Positions 1-9,101 of a DNA stretch of 64,000 bases are shown here, in pieces. The notes under the pieces were generated by a model that saw nothing but the letters and a program-made list of their open reading frames with translations, had not been told where the DNA came from and ran no database searches. Where the stretch lies: contig NZ_CDBW01000006.1 in NCBI RefSeq assembly GCF_000820145.1, forward strand, positions 426,257-490,256. The letters are read 5' to 3'. Position 1 is the first letter of the stretch, and the number at the start of each line of letters is the position of its first letter. Position numbers and translations under genes: made by a program. This DNA comes from Aeromonas sobria (GTDB lineage Bacteria; Pseudomonadota; Gammaproteobacteria; Enterobacterales; Aeromonadaceae).

Positions 1-1
1 T

Positions 2-58
2 AATGGCGCTGATGGGCGATACTATGGGGAAGTGGCCACCATGGTCATCATCCACTGA
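2..58 (+). CDS. Possible C-terminal tail of an upstream gene (partial)
   Basis: An open frame enters from the left edge of the window and stops with TGA at 56-58. It encodes about 18 residues ending in the hydrophobic string MVIIH. The codon choice looks like coding sequence, but the piece is too short to assign a family. It may equally be chance. Confidence 0.3.
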   Translation, partial: NGADGRYYGEVATMVIIH

Positions 59-194
59 TCATGCAATCTCTCCCTGAGACCGGGGGTACAGCTTGGCGAC
101 AAATCGTGGGCAAGGGGGGATCTGCAGGCTACCTTAAGTGGGTAAGCTGTTGTAGGATCACGCAATTGGATTGGGACAGGGGTTTGGACATCCT

Positions 195-959
195 ATGATT
201 TTAACTTTGGTATTGCTGTCTATCGGCGCACTCCTGTTTTTGGTTATCGCCTATAACGTGGTGCAGCAATATAAGCAGAAGGCTGAGGCGGACAAGCGTC
301 ACGCCGTTGCCAGACACAAGACGGTGGCCGACGAGACCGAAGAGGTGCTGCTGAACGTCAATCTGGTGCCTTTTTCCAAGAACATGGTGTTGCTGTTGCA
401 GCACCGGATCCTCGATGCCTATCGTGCCATCGCCCAGGTGATGCCCAACAACCAGATCAAGCAGCGCATCGCCGATGTGCAGACCCAGATCAAGAACGTG
501 CAGGAAAACTACAGTCCTCATGATGAAGGGCATTTCAAAACCCCTGAGTCTGATCGCCAGGCGATCCAGATGCTGCAACTGGTCAAAAAGATGCGGGCCG
601 TGCTGCGAGTCGAGCACAACAAGGGCAAGATTGACCCGCAGGGGTTTGCTCAGGAAGAGCGCCGGCTCGAGCTGATGCAGCTCAAAATCAATATCTCCAA
701 TTTGATCAAGCGGGCGATGGATGCGCAGATCCAGGGCCAATTCGGTACCTGTCGCCAACTCTATACCAAGGGACTCGCTGCCATCAGCAATGTCGGCGAC
801 AAAGATCCGTATCTGGTTGCCCGAGAAGAGGATATGCGGCAGGGTCTCAAGGCGCTTGATGAGCAACAGCAACAGAACAGCGCGCAGGATCTGCAGAATA
901 TCAAGGACAAGGAAACCGACGAGCTCGATGTTCTGTTTCAACCCAAGAAGAAATGGTAA
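195..959 (+). CDS. Conserved membrane-anchored coiled-coil protein
   Basis: The protein has 254 residues. One N-terminal membrane segment (about residues 3-20) is followed by a charged, helix-rich cytoplasmic region full of Q, E and K, and the chain ends in the acidic-then-basic tail DELDVLFQPKKKW. I recall the same tail in Vibrio proteins that are annotated only as hypothetical or DNA-repair-like, so it is a conserved family without a firm function. The ATG at 195 is preferred over an in-frame TTG at 171, because it has a G-rich stretch about 10 bases upstream and places the membrane segment at the start. The next gene, yecM, begins three bases after the stop, so the two are probably co-transcribed. 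Confidence 0.7.
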   Translation: MILTLVLLSIGALLFLVIAYNVVQQYKQKAEADKRHAVARHKTVADETEEVLLNVNLVPFSKNMVLLLQHRILDAYRAIAQVMPNNQIKQRIADVQTQIKNVQENYSPHDEGHFKTPESDRQAIQMLQLVKKMRAVLRVEHNKGKIDPQGFAQEERRLELMQLKINISNLIKRAMDAQIQGQFGTCRQLYTKGLAAISNVGDKDPYLVAREEDMRQGLKALDEQQQQNSAQDLQNIKDKETDELDVLFQPKKKW

Positions 960-961
960 GT

Positions 962-1507
962 ATGTCTCATTCACTCGATTCCACACTGGGGCCAATGGCC
1001 CCATTTGTTTCTCAGCTGTTGGCCGAACTGGCCGCCACTGGCATCACTATTCCCCAGCCAACGGTCGACCACCTCTGTTATCGGGCTGCTACGTTGCAGG
1101 AGTACCGCGCGCTATGCGCTGTGCTGGCTGAGGCGGGCACCTTGCTGGTGGAGGGGATGATCGGCGGTCGTCCCATCGTCACCTATCAGCTGCATCAGTC
1201 GGTGCAGGTTGGCGAGGTGCAGGTGCCCTGTATCGAACTGGCTGCGCCGAAACCGGGTCGCGTCCATCAGGCTGGGCTTGAGCATATCGAGCTGGTGGTT
1301 GCCTCGCTCCCTGCACTTGTGGCGCGCTATCCCGAGCTGCCGTTCAAAACCGGCAATATGCAAGATACCCGCAATCCTGATATCGGCCTGATGTTGCCCT
1401 CCGGCCAGATCAAGTTTCACCTGCGCCCGCTGGCTGAAGTGATCGCCGAAGAGGTGGCGACCGGCGCTGTGGTGGCGGTGCCTGCGGATTATTTCGAGCA
1501 GGATTGA
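962..1507 (+). CDS. yecM: YecM family protein (VOC fold)
   Basis: The protein has 181 residues and matches the YecM family, which has the vicinal-oxygen-chelate (glyoxalase-like) fold. The segment VDHLCYRA near residue 40 and HIELVV near residue 105 are typical VOC strands that carry possible metal-ligand histidines. No enzymatic reaction is established for the family. The ATG at 962 is chosen because an earlier in-frame ATG at 953 lies inside the end of the preceding gene and lacks ribosome-binding spacing. A strong two-way terminator follows about 50 bases after the stop. Confidence 0.8.
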   Translation: MSHSLDSTLGPMAPFVSQLLAELAATGITIPQPTVDHLCYRAATLQEYRALCAVLAEAGTLLVEGMIGGRPIVTYQLHQSVQVGEVQVPCIELAAPKPGRVHQAGLEHIELVVASLPALVARYPELPFKTGNMQDTRNPDIGLMLPSGQIKFHLRPLAEVIAEEVATGAVVAVPADYFEQD

Positions 1508-1555
1508 TTTTGCGCACAATGCATCGCGCGAGCCTGACAGGCTCTTGAAGTCCGC

Positions 1556-1589
1556 AGCAAAAGGGGTCACCAGCGTGACCCCTTTTGCT
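1556..1589. terminator. Bidirectional terminator between yecM and the MFS gene
   Basis: A perfect 15-bp inverted repeat (arms AGCAAAAGGGGTCAC and its complement, 4-base loop) lies between two convergent genes. Its A-rich and T-rich flanks let it work on both strands. Confidence 0.9.
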
Positions 1590-1674
1590 ATCTGGCTGTG
1601 CTTTTTGCTATCTGGCTGCGCTAGACCACGAGATGGTTATCGGGTCGTGGGTGACCCTGTTTGCGCTGATCCCG

Positions 1675-2898
1675 TTACCCGTGCCGGTGGGGTTGCTGGG
1701 CGGGCAGCGGCGATTCGCTTCGCTGCTTGAGGCGGCCGAGCCAGAGGCTCAAGCTCGCTGTCAGGATGAGGACCAGCTCAATCCCCATGACCAGCCCGCC
1801 AAGCTGGCCTTGTTCCCAGAACGGGTGCAAGTAAAGCCCCCCCAGACTCGCCCCTAGATAGTAGGCCACCAGATAGAGGGAGGAGGCGAGGGCGCGGTTG
1901 TGTTCAACATGATGACCCACCCAGGCACTGGCGCAGGCGTGTGCCAGGAAAAAGCCGAAGCTGGAGACCAGCAAGCCACTCAGGATCCCGGGCAGACTAC
2001 CCAGCAGCAGCCACAGAGTGCCGACGGCCATCAGTGCGATCCCGACTAGCAGCATGCGTTGTGCCCCCCAGCGGTTGGCAAAACGACCGCTCAGGGAGGA
2101 GGCAACCGTCCCCGAGAGATAGGTAAGAAACAGCATGCCGAGCCATTGGGTAGGCAGAGAGAAGGGGGGCTTGGCCAACAGGAAGGTGAGGTAGCTGAAC
2201 TGGTTCAGAAACACCATAAAGTTGAGCCCCCCGATAAGGTAAGCCCCAACCAGCAACGGGTTGGTCAGGTGTTGCTGCAAGGCGCGGGCAAATTGACCGC
2301 GAACGGGGGCGCTTGCCACAAAGCGGGTCTGATGGGGCAGCAGCCAGAAGACCAACGGCAGCAGCGACAGGCTGATAACACCAATCCCCAGAAAGGTGTG
2401 CTGCCAGTCGCCAAACCAGCCTGCCAGCAGGCCGCCCACCACCCGACCGGCAATACCACCGAGGGAGTTGGCGGCAATATAGACTCCCACCGCCGAGAGC
2501 AGTGCCCGTTTGCTGAACTCTTCCCCCATGTAGGCGATGGCGGTGGCTGGTAGCCCAGCCAGCAGCGCCCCCTGTACAATCCGCAGCAATAGCAGGGAGG
2601 CAAACTGTTCAACCAGCGGGATCAGCAGTGAGAGTAGGATCGCCAGGGTCAGCGTGCCCAGCATGACCTGTCGACGACCATGGCGATCCGCCAGTCTGGC
2701 GCAGATCAGCAGAGAGGCTGCGAGGCCTGCAGTGCATCCGGCTAGCGTCCAGCTGGCCGAGAGGGCGTTGACCGAGAAGACCTCGGCAATCAGGGGTAAC
2801 AGGGGGTGGGTCTGGTAGAGATTCAGAAACACCAGAAAAGAACCCAGGCTGAGTGCCAGGGTTGCGCGTATCCATTCGCGACTTCCGACTTCAATCAT
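1675..2898 (-). CDS. MFS transporter, YnfM/drug-exporter type
   Basis: The protein has 407 residues with about 12 hydrophobic segments, the size of a major facilitator permease. The loop between segments 2 and 3 carries the MFS signature, seen here as ARLADRHGRRQVMLG near residues 67-81. The N-terminal wording resembles the E. coli YnfM/YybF group of proton-driven exporters, whose substrates are mostly unknown. It acts in the inner membrane. A LysR gene starts 95 bp away on the opposite strand, the usual arrangement of an exporter and its own regulator. The far N-terminus is hydrophobic, without a cleavable signal. Confidence 0.85.
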   Translation of the reverse strand: MIEVGSREWIRATLALSLGSFLVFLNLYQTHPLLPLIAEVFSVNALSASWTLAGCTAGLAASLLICARLADRHGRRQVMLGTLTLAILLSLLIPLVEQFASLLLLRIVQGALLAGLPATAIAYMGEEFSKRALLSAVGVYIAANSLGGIAGRVVGGLLAGWFGDWQHTFLGIGVISLSLLPLVFWLLPHQTRFVASAPVRGQFARALQQHLTNPLLVGAYLIGGLNFMVFLNQFSYLTFLLAKPPFSLPTQWLGMLFLTYLSGTVASSLSGRFANRWGAQRMLLVGIALMAVGTLWLLLGSLPGILSGLLVSSFGFFLAHACASAWVGHHVEHNRALASSLYLVAYYLGASLGGLYLHPFWEQGQLGGLVMGIELVLILTASLSLWLGRLKQRSESPLPAQQPHRHG

Positions 2899-2970
2899 TG
2901 CGTATTGTCCTGACTGCTTTTGGTCAGGGTAGAGCCCTTGGCGTTATAAATATAATATATTTAAGTTATC

Positions 2971-2984
2971 CATCTCATAAGATG
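2971..2984. promoter_or_regulatory. Possible LysR operator between divergent genes
   Basis: The divergent intergenic region is AT-rich (TATAAATATAATATATTTA near 2944-2962) and contains the dyad CATCT-CATA-AGATG just before the LysR start. LysR regulators commonly bind such short dyads in shared promoters. The assignment rests on position only. Confidence 0.3.
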
Positions 2985-2993
2985 AATTGATAC

Positions 2994-3869
2994 ATGGATC
3001 TGAAACAGCTCACCTATCTGCTGGCGGTCAGGGATGCCGGCTCGTTTACCAAGGCTGCCAACAGTCTGCATGTGGCACAACCGGCCATCAGCATGGCTAT
3101 CGCCAAACTGGAGCAGCAGCTTGAATTACGGCTGTTTGATCGGCAGGACCGAGCGATACGACTCACCCCGGAGGGGGAGGTACTCTGCCGCCATGCCGAG
3201 CGTCTGTTGCTGCAGATGCATCAGGCTGAGTCCGAGATGGCAGAGCTCAAGGGGCTGGAGCGGGGGGAGGTGCGGATCGGGATCCCCTATATGATGGGCT
3301 CCTACTATTTTCCCCCTCGCCTGATGGCCTTCAAGCATCGCTACCCCGGCCTCAAGATCCGGGTCGAAGAGGCCGGCACCCGCGAGTTGCTCAGCCGGAT
3401 GGTGGATGGCTCCCTCGACCTGGCCATTCTCATCACCAGTGATCTGCCGCCCGCCATCGAGGGGGCACATCTGCTGAGTGAAGAGATGCTGATGGTGGTG
3501 GGGGACGATCACCCCTTGCGCGGCGAACCGGCCGTGACCCTCTCGCAGTTTTTTGCTCAGGAGCTGGCGCTGTTTCGCCGTGGTTTCTACCACCGGGAGC
3601 ATATGGAGGCGCTGGCACAGGGCCTTGGCGTCGAGCCCGACATCGCTTTTGAGAGCAATCTGATCCCTCTGCTCAAGGCGGTGGTGCGGCAAGGTTTTGC
3701 GGTGACCACTTTCTTGCGGATGGTGCTGGAAGAGGAGCCGGATCTGAGTGGTGTGCCCTTCGACCCGCCTATCTACCTCGATCTCTGCGTGGCATGGCGG
3801 CGTGGCGATCCGCTCTCCATGGCCAACCGTGCCTTGCGCGATTTTCTACTCAAGGATCGCCCGGCCTGA
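2994..3869 (+). CDS. LysR-family regulator divergent from the MFS gene
   Basis: The protein has 291 residues. The N-terminal 60 residues form the LysR winged helix-turn-helix (AGSFTKAANSLHVAQPAISM), followed by a linker helix and a two-lobe ligand-binding domain of the LysR type. Length and order match the family. Because it is transcribed away from the exporter gene across a 95-bp AT-rich gap, it most likely controls that exporter and itself. The effector is not predictable from the sequence. The start at 2994 places the expected MDLKQLTYLLAV opening directly at the N-terminus. Confidence 0.85.
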   Translation: MDLKQLTYLLAVRDAGSFTKAANSLHVAQPAISMAIAKLEQQLELRLFDRQDRAIRLTPEGEVLCRHAERLLLQMHQAESEMAELKGLERGEVRIGIPYMMGSYYFPPRLMAFKHRYPGLKIRVEEAGTRELLSRMVDGSLDLAILITSDLPPAIEGAHLLSEEMLMVVGDDHPLRGEPAVTLSQFFAQELALFRRGFYHREHMEALAQGLGVEPDIAFESNLIPLLKAVVRQGFAVTTFLRMVLEEEPDLSGVPFDPPIYLDLCVAWRRGDPLSMANRALRDFLLKDRPA

Positions 3870-3932
3870 TGGTGGCGGGCCAATGCTGAAAGTTTGTTAC
3901 TATTAAGGGTGGGTTCGCTTGAGGGCTACACC

Positions 3933-4889
3933 ATGAAACTGCAGCAATTGCGCTATATCGTCGAGGTAGCCAACCACAGGCTGAATCTGTCGGCCACCGC
4001 CGAGAGCCTCTTCACCTCCCAACCCGGGATCAGCAAACAGGTGCGGATGCTGGAGGATGAGCTGGGGATCCAGATCTTCGAGCGTAGCGGCAAACATCTG
4101 ACCCAGATCACCCCCATCGGTCGGGATGTGATCAAAGTGGCTGCCGAGGTGCTGGACAAGGTCGCTACCATCAAGGTGATGGCCAAGCAGCATGTGCATC
4201 CAGAGCAGGGAACCCTCACCATTGCGGCCACTCATCTGCAGGCTCGTTATATTCTGCCTGCCATTCTCAAGGGCTTCATGACCCGCTTTCCCAAAGTTGC
4301 CGTAACTGTGATGCAGGGGAGTGCGGCGCAGTGCCGTGCAGCCGTGTTTGATGGCGTTGCCAATCTGTTACTTGTTGATGATCCGCAAGAGGGGAGCGAT
4401 CTGCTGATGCTTCCCTGTTTTCAGTGGCAACGGGGCTTGGTGCTGCTAAAGGCTCATCCGTTGGCCAAAGCGACATCGCTGACCCCGGCCGAGCTGGTCG
4501 AGTTTGCGCTGGTGACCGATGGAAGGGCGCTCTCTGTCGCTCATGGCACCGATTGCGCCCATGCCGAGAGCCGGATCGCCTGTAGCGCGAGTGACAGCGA
4601 TGTGCTCAAGACCTATGTCAGACAAGGGATGGGCATTGGGGTGATGGCAACCTTTGCCTGGGAGCCCCAGCGCGATGGCGATCTGGTGCTCAAAGCTGTG
4701 CCCTGGCTACCTGGTGGTGTGGCCGCTATCGGTCTGCGCAGAGGGGCCTTTTTGTGCGGCTATCTGTACGAACTGATTGAACGTCTCGCGCCGCAATTGA
4801 GCCGAGTGCAGGTCGATCAATGCTGCGCAGCCCGCACTGGTGAAGAGCTTGATGCGCTGCTGGCCAATCTGACTGTGCCCCAACGATAG
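3933..4889 (+). CDS. cysB: CysB-type LysR regulator of sulfur assimilation
   Basis: The protein has 318 residues. The first 90 closely match E. coli CysB (opening MKLQQLRYIVEV; then LFTSQPGISKQVRMLEDELG), which is very distinctive. CysB, with N-acetylserine as inducer, activates cysteine-biosynthesis genes; sulfate or thiosulfate acts against it. The effector lobe is more divergent from E. coli but keeps the THxQARY motif near residue 100 and the DSDVLKTYVRQGMGIGVMA stretch. A Cbl-like paralogue remains possible. The ATG at 3933 is used because the extra 13 residues upstream are absent from the family. A convergent terminator separates it from ribA. Confidence 0.8.
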   Translation: MKLQQLRYIVEVANHRLNLSATAESLFTSQPGISKQVRMLEDELGIQIFERSGKHLTQITPIGRDVIKVAAEVLDKVATIKVMAKQHVHPEQGTLTIAATHLQARYILPAILKGFMTRFPKVAVTVMQGSAAQCRAAVFDGVANLLLVDDPQEGSDLLMLPCFQWQRGLVLLKAHPLAKATSLTPAELVEFALVTDGRALSVAHGTDCAHAESRIACSASDSDVLKTYVRQGMGIGVMATFAWEPQRDGDLVLKAVPWLPGGVAAIGLRRGAFLCGYLYELIERLAPQLSRVQVDQCCAARTGEELDALLANLTVPQR

Positions 4890-4918
4890 CTTGGGTCGAT
4901 GTGTGACAGCCACAAGAA

Positions 4919-4943
4919 AAACGCCTCCAAATGGGAGGCGTTT
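4919..4943. terminator. Bidirectional terminator between cysB and ribA
   Basis: A 10-bp stem (AAACGCCTCC with GGAGGCGTTT) and a 5-base loop sit between two convergent genes, with A-rich sequence on the left and T-rich on the right. Confidence 0.85.
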
Positions 4944-4970
4944 GACTATCTCTAATTCGTCAATGCATGC

Positions 4971-5564
4971 TCACTTCTTTAGCATGTGATCCAGCTTGTT
5001 GGCCTTGGTCGACAGATAGAACTCGTTGTGGGGATTGCGCCCTTCCTGCAGTGGCACCCGTTCGGCGACCGGAATGCCGAAGGACTCCATCGCCTTCATC
5101 TTGCGCGGGTTGTTGGTCATCAAGCGTAGGGATTTCACCTCGAGCTGCTTGAGCATATCGGCGCAGATGGTGTAATCGCGCATATCGGCAGCAAACCCGA
5201 GGGCTACGTTGGCCTCGACCGTGTCGGCCCCCTGATCCTGCAGGTGATAAGCGCGGATCTTGTTGAGCAAGCCGATACCACGGCCCTCTTGACGCACATA
5301 TAACAAGACACCACGGCCTGCCTTGGCAATATTTTCCATGGCGGCTTGCAACTGGAATCCGCAGTCGCAACGCAGACTGAACAGGGCGTCACCGGTCAGA
5401 CATTCAGAGTGGATACGACCCAACACAGGGTCATCGCCGGTAACGTCGCCCATCACCAGTGCGGCGTGATCCTTGCCTGTGCCGGTTTCCTGAAAACCTA
5501 CCAGCGTGAAGGTGCCCCAAGGGGTTGGCAATTTGGATTTGGCCACGAGGGTAACGCTGCTCAT
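4971..5564 (-). CDS. ribA: GTP cyclohydrolase II
   Basis: The enzyme opens GTP to give 2,5-diamino-6-ribosylamino-4(3H)-pyrimidinone 5'-phosphate, formate and pyrophosphate, the first step of riboflavin synthesis. The protein has 197 residues, the usual length of monofunctional RibA. It carries the GTP-binding [18 protein letters not shown] segment with the three zinc-binding cysteines, and [16 protein letters not shown]. The ATG at 5564 is chosen over an upstream in-frame ATG because an AGGAG lies 6-7 bases before it. The gene converges on cysB and stands alone. Confidence 0.95.
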   Translation of the reverse strand: MSSVTLVAKSKLPTPWGTFTLVGFQETGTGKDHAALVMGDVTGDDPVLGRIHSECLTGDALFSLRCDCGFQLQAAMENIAKAGRGVLLYVRQEGRGIGLLNKIRAYHLQDQGADTVEANVALGFAADMRDYTICADMLKQLEVKSLRLMTNNPRKMKAMESFGIPVAERVPLQEGRNPHNEFYLSTKANKLDHMLKK

Positions 5565-5813
5565 AGGTTGCTCCTTACTACTCACTGCTCAAAAAAGGGG
5601 GGCCAGTTTAACGTGCCTTGTCGGGAACAACCATAAGAACAAGTCCCTGCATTGCTTACTGAAATTTCCAAACGTGATACTGGACTGCCACGAAGTGGCG
5701 CTTTTCAGTCTTTGTGCCGATTGATGACTGCCAGGCACATCACATTCGGGTATAATCGGCGCCCATTAACCCACCCCTTCGGGATGGGAGCAACACAGTG
5801 CAGGAGAGAAATT

Positions 5814-6506
5814 ATGCCTCAGATGGCCCCCGTAATGACAATTGATGGCCCCAGTGGTGCAGGTAAAGGCACCTTGTGTCAGCTGCTTGCTGAAAAGCTG
5901 GGTTGGCACTTGCTGGATTCCGGCGCCATCTATCGGGTGTTATCCCTGGCCGCTCTGCATCACGACGTGGCGTTGGATAGTGAAGCCTCACTGGTGCCGC
6001 TGGCCGCCAATCTGGATGTCCAATTTCAGGTGGAAGGCGATGCCGTGAAGGTGATCCTGGAAGGGGAGGATGTGTCACGAACCATTCGTACCGAAGAGGT
6101 GGGTAATGCCGCCAGTAAAATCGCTGCTTTTCCCCGGGTGCGTGAAGCGTTATTACGTCGTCAACGGGCATTTCGTCAAGCTCCGGGTCTGATTGCCGAC
6201 GGTCGAGACATGGGCACCGTGGTTTTTCCAGAAGCTGAAGTGAAGATTTTCCTCGATGCCAGCGCTGAAGAACGGGCCCAGCGCCGCTATAAGCAGTTGC
6301 AAGATAAGGGCTTTGATGTTAACTTTGAGCGTCTTTTAACCGAGATTCGGGAACGTGACGACCGCGATAGAAATCGCGCCGTAGCGCCCCTTAAAGCGGC
6401 AGAAGATGCTCTGGTGGTGGATTCTACCGCCATGAGCATAGAGGAAGTGCTGGCAACAGTACTTGCCTATGCAGAGCAACAACTTGGTGATGCCAGCGCA
6501 AGCTGA
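5814..6506 (+). CDS. cmk: Cytidylate kinase
   Basis: The protein has 230 residues and phosphorylates CMP and dCMP with ATP in the cytoplasm. The P-loop GPSGAGKGT lies near residues 12-20, [11 protein letters not shown] follows in mid-chain, and the lid segment [13 protein letters not shown] lies near the C-terminus; all are family hallmarks. A GGAGAG box precedes the ATG at 5814, so the longer upstream frame is not used. It lies directly before rpsA, as in most gammaproteobacteria, and transcripts starting upstream of cmk usually extend into rpsA. Confidence 0.95.
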   Translation: MPQMAPVMTIDGPSGAGKGTLCQLLAEKLGWHLLDSGAIYRVLSLAALHHDVALDSEASLVPLAANLDVQFQVEGDAVKVILEGEDVSRTIRTEEVGNAASKIAAFPRVREALLRRQRAFRQAPGLIADGRDMGTVVFPEAEVKIFLDASAEERAQRRYKQLQDKGFDVNFERLLTEIRERDDRDRNRAVAPLKAAEDALVVDSTAMSIEEVLATVLAYAEQQLGDASAS

Positions 6507-6600
6507 CATCCGGTCGTCTGCACCATGGATGGCGCAGATTATTTAAAACAGCCCCGCTTGTGCCGGATTGCAAGTGGATGTTTCATTTGTGACATAAACA
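6507..6600 (+). promoter_or_regulatory. rpsA leader lacking a normal ribosome-binding site
   Basis: The 94 bases between cmk and rpsA end in TTTGTGACATAAACA immediately before the ATG, without any GGAG-type box. In E. coli the rpsA leader likewise lacks a strong Shine-Dalgarno sequence; it folds into hairpins that recruit S1-bearing ribosomes, and free S1 represses it. Conservation of that autogenous control here is inferred from the missing box and the gene's position. Confidence 0.6.
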
Positions 6601-8271
6601 ATGATCGAATCTTTTGCTCAACTCTTTGAAGAGTCCCTGAACTCCGTTGAAACCCGTCAAGGTTCCATCGTCAAGGGTACTGTCGTTGCTATCGAAAATG
6701 GTTTTGTACTGGTTGACGCCGGTCTGAAATCCGAGTCTGCCATCCCGGCTGAAGAATTCAAGAACGCCCTGGGCGAGCTGGAAATCAGCGTGGGTGACAC
6801 TGTTGACGTAGCTCTGGACTCTATCGAAGATGGTTTCGGCGAAACCAAGCTGTCCCGTGAAAAAGCCAAGCGCCACGAAGCCTGGCTGCAGCTTGAGAAG
6901 GCTTACGAAGAGCAAGCTACCGTTATCGGTATCATCAACGGCAAGGTTAAGGGTGGTTTCACCGTTGAACTGAATGGCATCCGTGCCTTCCTGCCGGGTT
7001 CTCTGGTTGACGTGCGTCCGATCCGTGACACCGCTCACCTGGAAAACAAAGAACTCGAGTTCAAAGTCATCAAGCTGGACCAGAAGCGCAACAACGTTGT
7101 TGTTTCCCGTCGTGCTGTGATCGAGACCGAGAACACCTCCGAGCGCGAAAGCCTGCTGGCTAACCTGCAAGAAGGTCAAGAAGTTAAGGGTATCGTTAAG
7201 AACCTGACCGACTACGGTGCATTCGTAGATCTGGGCGGTGTTGACGGCCTGCTGCACATCACTGACATGGCGTGGAAGCGCGTTAAGCATCCTTCCGAAA
7301 TCGTCAACGTTGGCGACGAGATTGCTGTCAAGGTTCTGAAGTTTGACCGCGAGCGTACCCGTGTATCCCTGGGTCTGAAGCAGCTGGGCGAAGATCCCTG
7401 GGTTGCTATCGCCAAGCGTTACCCGGAGACCACCCGTCTGTCTGGCCGCGTGACCAACCTGACCGACTACGGCTGCTTCGTTGAAATCGAAGAAGGCGTT
7501 GAAGGCTTGGTACACGTATCCGAGATGGATTGGACCAACAAGAACATCCACCCGTCCAAAGTTGTTAACGTTGGCGACGTGGTTGACGTGATGGTTCTGG
7601 ACATCGACGAAGAGCGTCGTCGTATCTCCTTGGGTCTGAAGCAGTGCAAATCTAACCCATGGCAGCTGTTTGCCGAAACTCACGCTAAAGGCGACCGTGT
7701 TTCTGGCAAGATCAAGTCCATCACTGACTTCGGTATCTTCATCGGTCTGGATGGCGGCATCGACGGCTTGGTTCACCTGTCTGACATCTCCTGGAACAAC
7801 CAGGGCGAAGAAGCCGTGCGTGAATTCAAGAAAGGCGACGAGATCGAAGCCGTTGTTCTGCAAGTGGATCCGGAGCGTGAGCGCATCTCCCTGGGTGTCA
7901 AGCAGATCGAAGAAGACCCATTCAACAAGTACCTGGCTGATAACAAGAAAGGTGCTATCGTGAAGGGTAAGGTTACCGAGGTTGATGCCAAAGGTGCCGT
8001 TATCGAACTGGCTGACGGCGTAGAAGGCTACCTGCGTGCCTCCGACGCTGCTCGTGACCGTGTAGAAGACGCCACTCTGGTGTTGTCTGTTGGTGACGAA
8101 GTTGAAGCTCGTTTCATGGGCGTTGATCGTAAGAACCGCACTGTAAGCCTGTCTGTCCGTGCTAAGGACGAGGCTGATGAGCGTGTTGCTATCGATAGCC
8201 TGAACCAACAAGAAGAAGTTGTGTTCAGCAATGCTATGATGGAAGCATTCAAAGCCGCCAAGGGTGAGTAA
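6601..8271 (+). CDS. rpsA: 30S ribosomal protein S1
   Basis: The protein has 556 residues and six S1 (OB-fold) repeats, the full enterobacterial-type length. The last four repeats show the repeated wording of RNA-binding S1 domains, such as [39 protein letters not shown] and [21 protein letters not shown]1 binds mRNA leaders and helps structured transcripts onto the 30S subunit. Codon usage is noticeably more biased than in neighbouring genes (CTG for Leu, GGT for Gly, AAG for Lys), as expected for a very highly expressed gene. Transcription ends at the strong hairpin 13 bases downstream. Confidence 0.97.
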   Translation: MIESFAQLFEESLNSVETRQGSIVKGTVVAIENGFVLVDAGLKSESAIPAEEFKNALGELEISVGDTVDVALDSIEDGFGETKLSREKAKRHEAWLQLEKAYEEQATVIGIINGKVKGGFTVELNGIRAFLPGSLVDVRPIRDTAHLENKELEFKVIKLDQKRNNVVVSRRAVIETENTSERESLLANLQEGQEVKGIVKNLTDYGAFVDLGGVDGLLHITDMAWKRVKHPSEIVNVGDEIAVKVLKFDRERTRVSLGLKQLGEDPWVAIAKRYPETTRLSGRVTNLTDYGCFVEIEEGVEGLVHVSEMDWTNKNIHPSKVVNVGDVVDVMVLDIDEERRRISLGLKQCKSNPWQLFAETHAKGDRVSGKIKSITDFGIFIGLDGGIDGLVHLSDISWNNQGEEAVREFKKGDEIEAVVLQVDPERERISLGVKQIEEDPFNKYLADNKKGAIVKGKVTEVDAKGAVIELADGVEGYLRASDAARDRVEDATLVLSVGDEVEARFMGVDRKNRTVSLSVRAKDEADERVAIDSLNQQEEVVFSNAMMEAFKAAKGE

Positions 8272-8283
8272 TCCTTGATGCAT

Positions 8284-8312
8284 AAAAAGGGCGGCATTGC
8301 GCCGCCCTTTTT
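8284..8312 (+). terminator. Terminator after rpsA
   Basis: The stem AAAAAGGGCGGC / GCCGCCCTTTTTT with a 5-base loop and a T-run follows 13 bases after the rpsA stop. Confidence 0.92.
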
Positions 8313-8364
8313 TATCTTGGCATAAATGAATATTGCATGTGATCGGGGAAGGAGATTTAACGTT

Positions 8365-8649
8365 ATGACCAAATCAGATCTCATCGAACAACTGGCATCC
8401 AGCCGCATGCATATGCCGGCCAAGGATGTCGAAGCCGCCATCAAGGAAATCCTTGAACAGATGGCGTCGACCTTGCAAAACGGCGACCGGATTGAAATCC
8501 GCGGATTTGGCAGTTTTTCACTGCATTATCGTGCGCCCCGAGTGGGACGTAACCCCAAGACTGGGGACAAGGTTGAACTGACCGGAAAATATGTTCCGCA
8601 CTTCAAGCCTGGTAAAGAGTTGCGCGAGCGCGTCAACATCATCGAATAA
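8365..8649 (+). CDS. ihfB: Integration host factor beta subunit
   Basis: The protein has 94 residues, opens with [11 protein letters not shown] and carries the HU/IHF signature ([25 protein letters not shown]) with the minor-groove-wedging proline in RNPKTG. With IhfA it forms the heterodimer that bends DNA sharply at specific sites. The ATG at 8365 follows an AAGGAGA box; the frame is open further upstream but has no ribosome site there. The rpsA-ihfB order is the classical one. Terminators on both sides suggest that ihfB can be a separate transcription unit. Confidence 0.96.
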   Translation: MTKSDLIEQLASSRMHMPAKDVEAAIKEILEQMASTLQNGDRIEIRGFGSFSLHYRAPRVGRNPKTGDKVELTGKYVPHFKPGKELRERVNIIE

Positions 8650-8658
8650 TGTAGAAAT

Positions 8659-8686
8659 GGGCATACCTGAGGTATGCCTTTTTTGT
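8659..8686 (+). terminator. Terminator after ihfB
   Basis: An 8-bp stem GGCATACC / GGTATGCC with a 3-base loop is followed by TTTTTTG, 10 bases after the ihfB stop. Confidence 0.92.
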
Positions 8687-8807
8687 TTTTGGCATGGATT
8701 CCTGTGCCAATCGTCTTGTTTCTGAAACTCTTTTCCCATTCACGCTAGAGTCTGCCTGCGATTTTAAGGATAATCAGCCTCTCATTAGATACTGACAGGG
8801 AGCTCTT

Positions 8808-9092
8808 ATGAAGCGTATCTTGGCACTCATTCCGTTGGTGTTGGCATTCATTCTGACGCTGGCGCTGGGTTCACAAAATGGCCAGCTGGTTCAGTTCAAT
8901 TACCTGATCGCTCAGGGTGAGTTCTCACTTGCCATGTTGTTGGGCTTCTTTTTCGCTGGCGGTTTTTTGCTGGGCTGGCTGGTATTTGGCCTGCTGTTCC
9001 TGCGCCTGAAGATGCAAAACCGCACCCTCAACCGCACCATGCGTCGTCAATCCCGCGAGTTGGAGCTGGCCCGTTCACCGGGTAAGGAATAA
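8808..9092 (+). CDS. lapA: LapA, lipopolysaccharide assembly membrane protein
   Basis: The protein has 94 residues with two membrane segments (about residues 4-22 and 42-66) and a basic, helical C-terminal tail. This is the DUF1049/LapA (YciS) layout. LapA is encoded with LapB and is thought to help LapB in the balance of lipid A synthesis at the inner membrane. A GGGAGC box precedes the ATG. lapB starts 9 bases after the stop, so the two are co-translated from one mRNA. Confidence 0.9.
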   Translation: MKRILALIPLVLAFILTLALGSQNGQLVQFNYLIAQGEFSLAMLLGFFFAGGFLLGWLVFGLLFLRLKMQNRTLNRTMRRQSRELELARSPGKE

Positions 9093-9101
9093 TGTTCCTC
9101 C

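Noticed and set aside
201..1004. Long minus-strand open frame opposite the first gene
   Set aside because: It is a mirror of the coiled-coil gene, with codon use and residues typical of antisense shadow frames and no ribosome site.
6583..8283. 566-codon minus-strand frame opposite rpsA
   Set aside because: The strong codon bias of rpsA leaves the antisense frame free of stops; the product resembles no protein.
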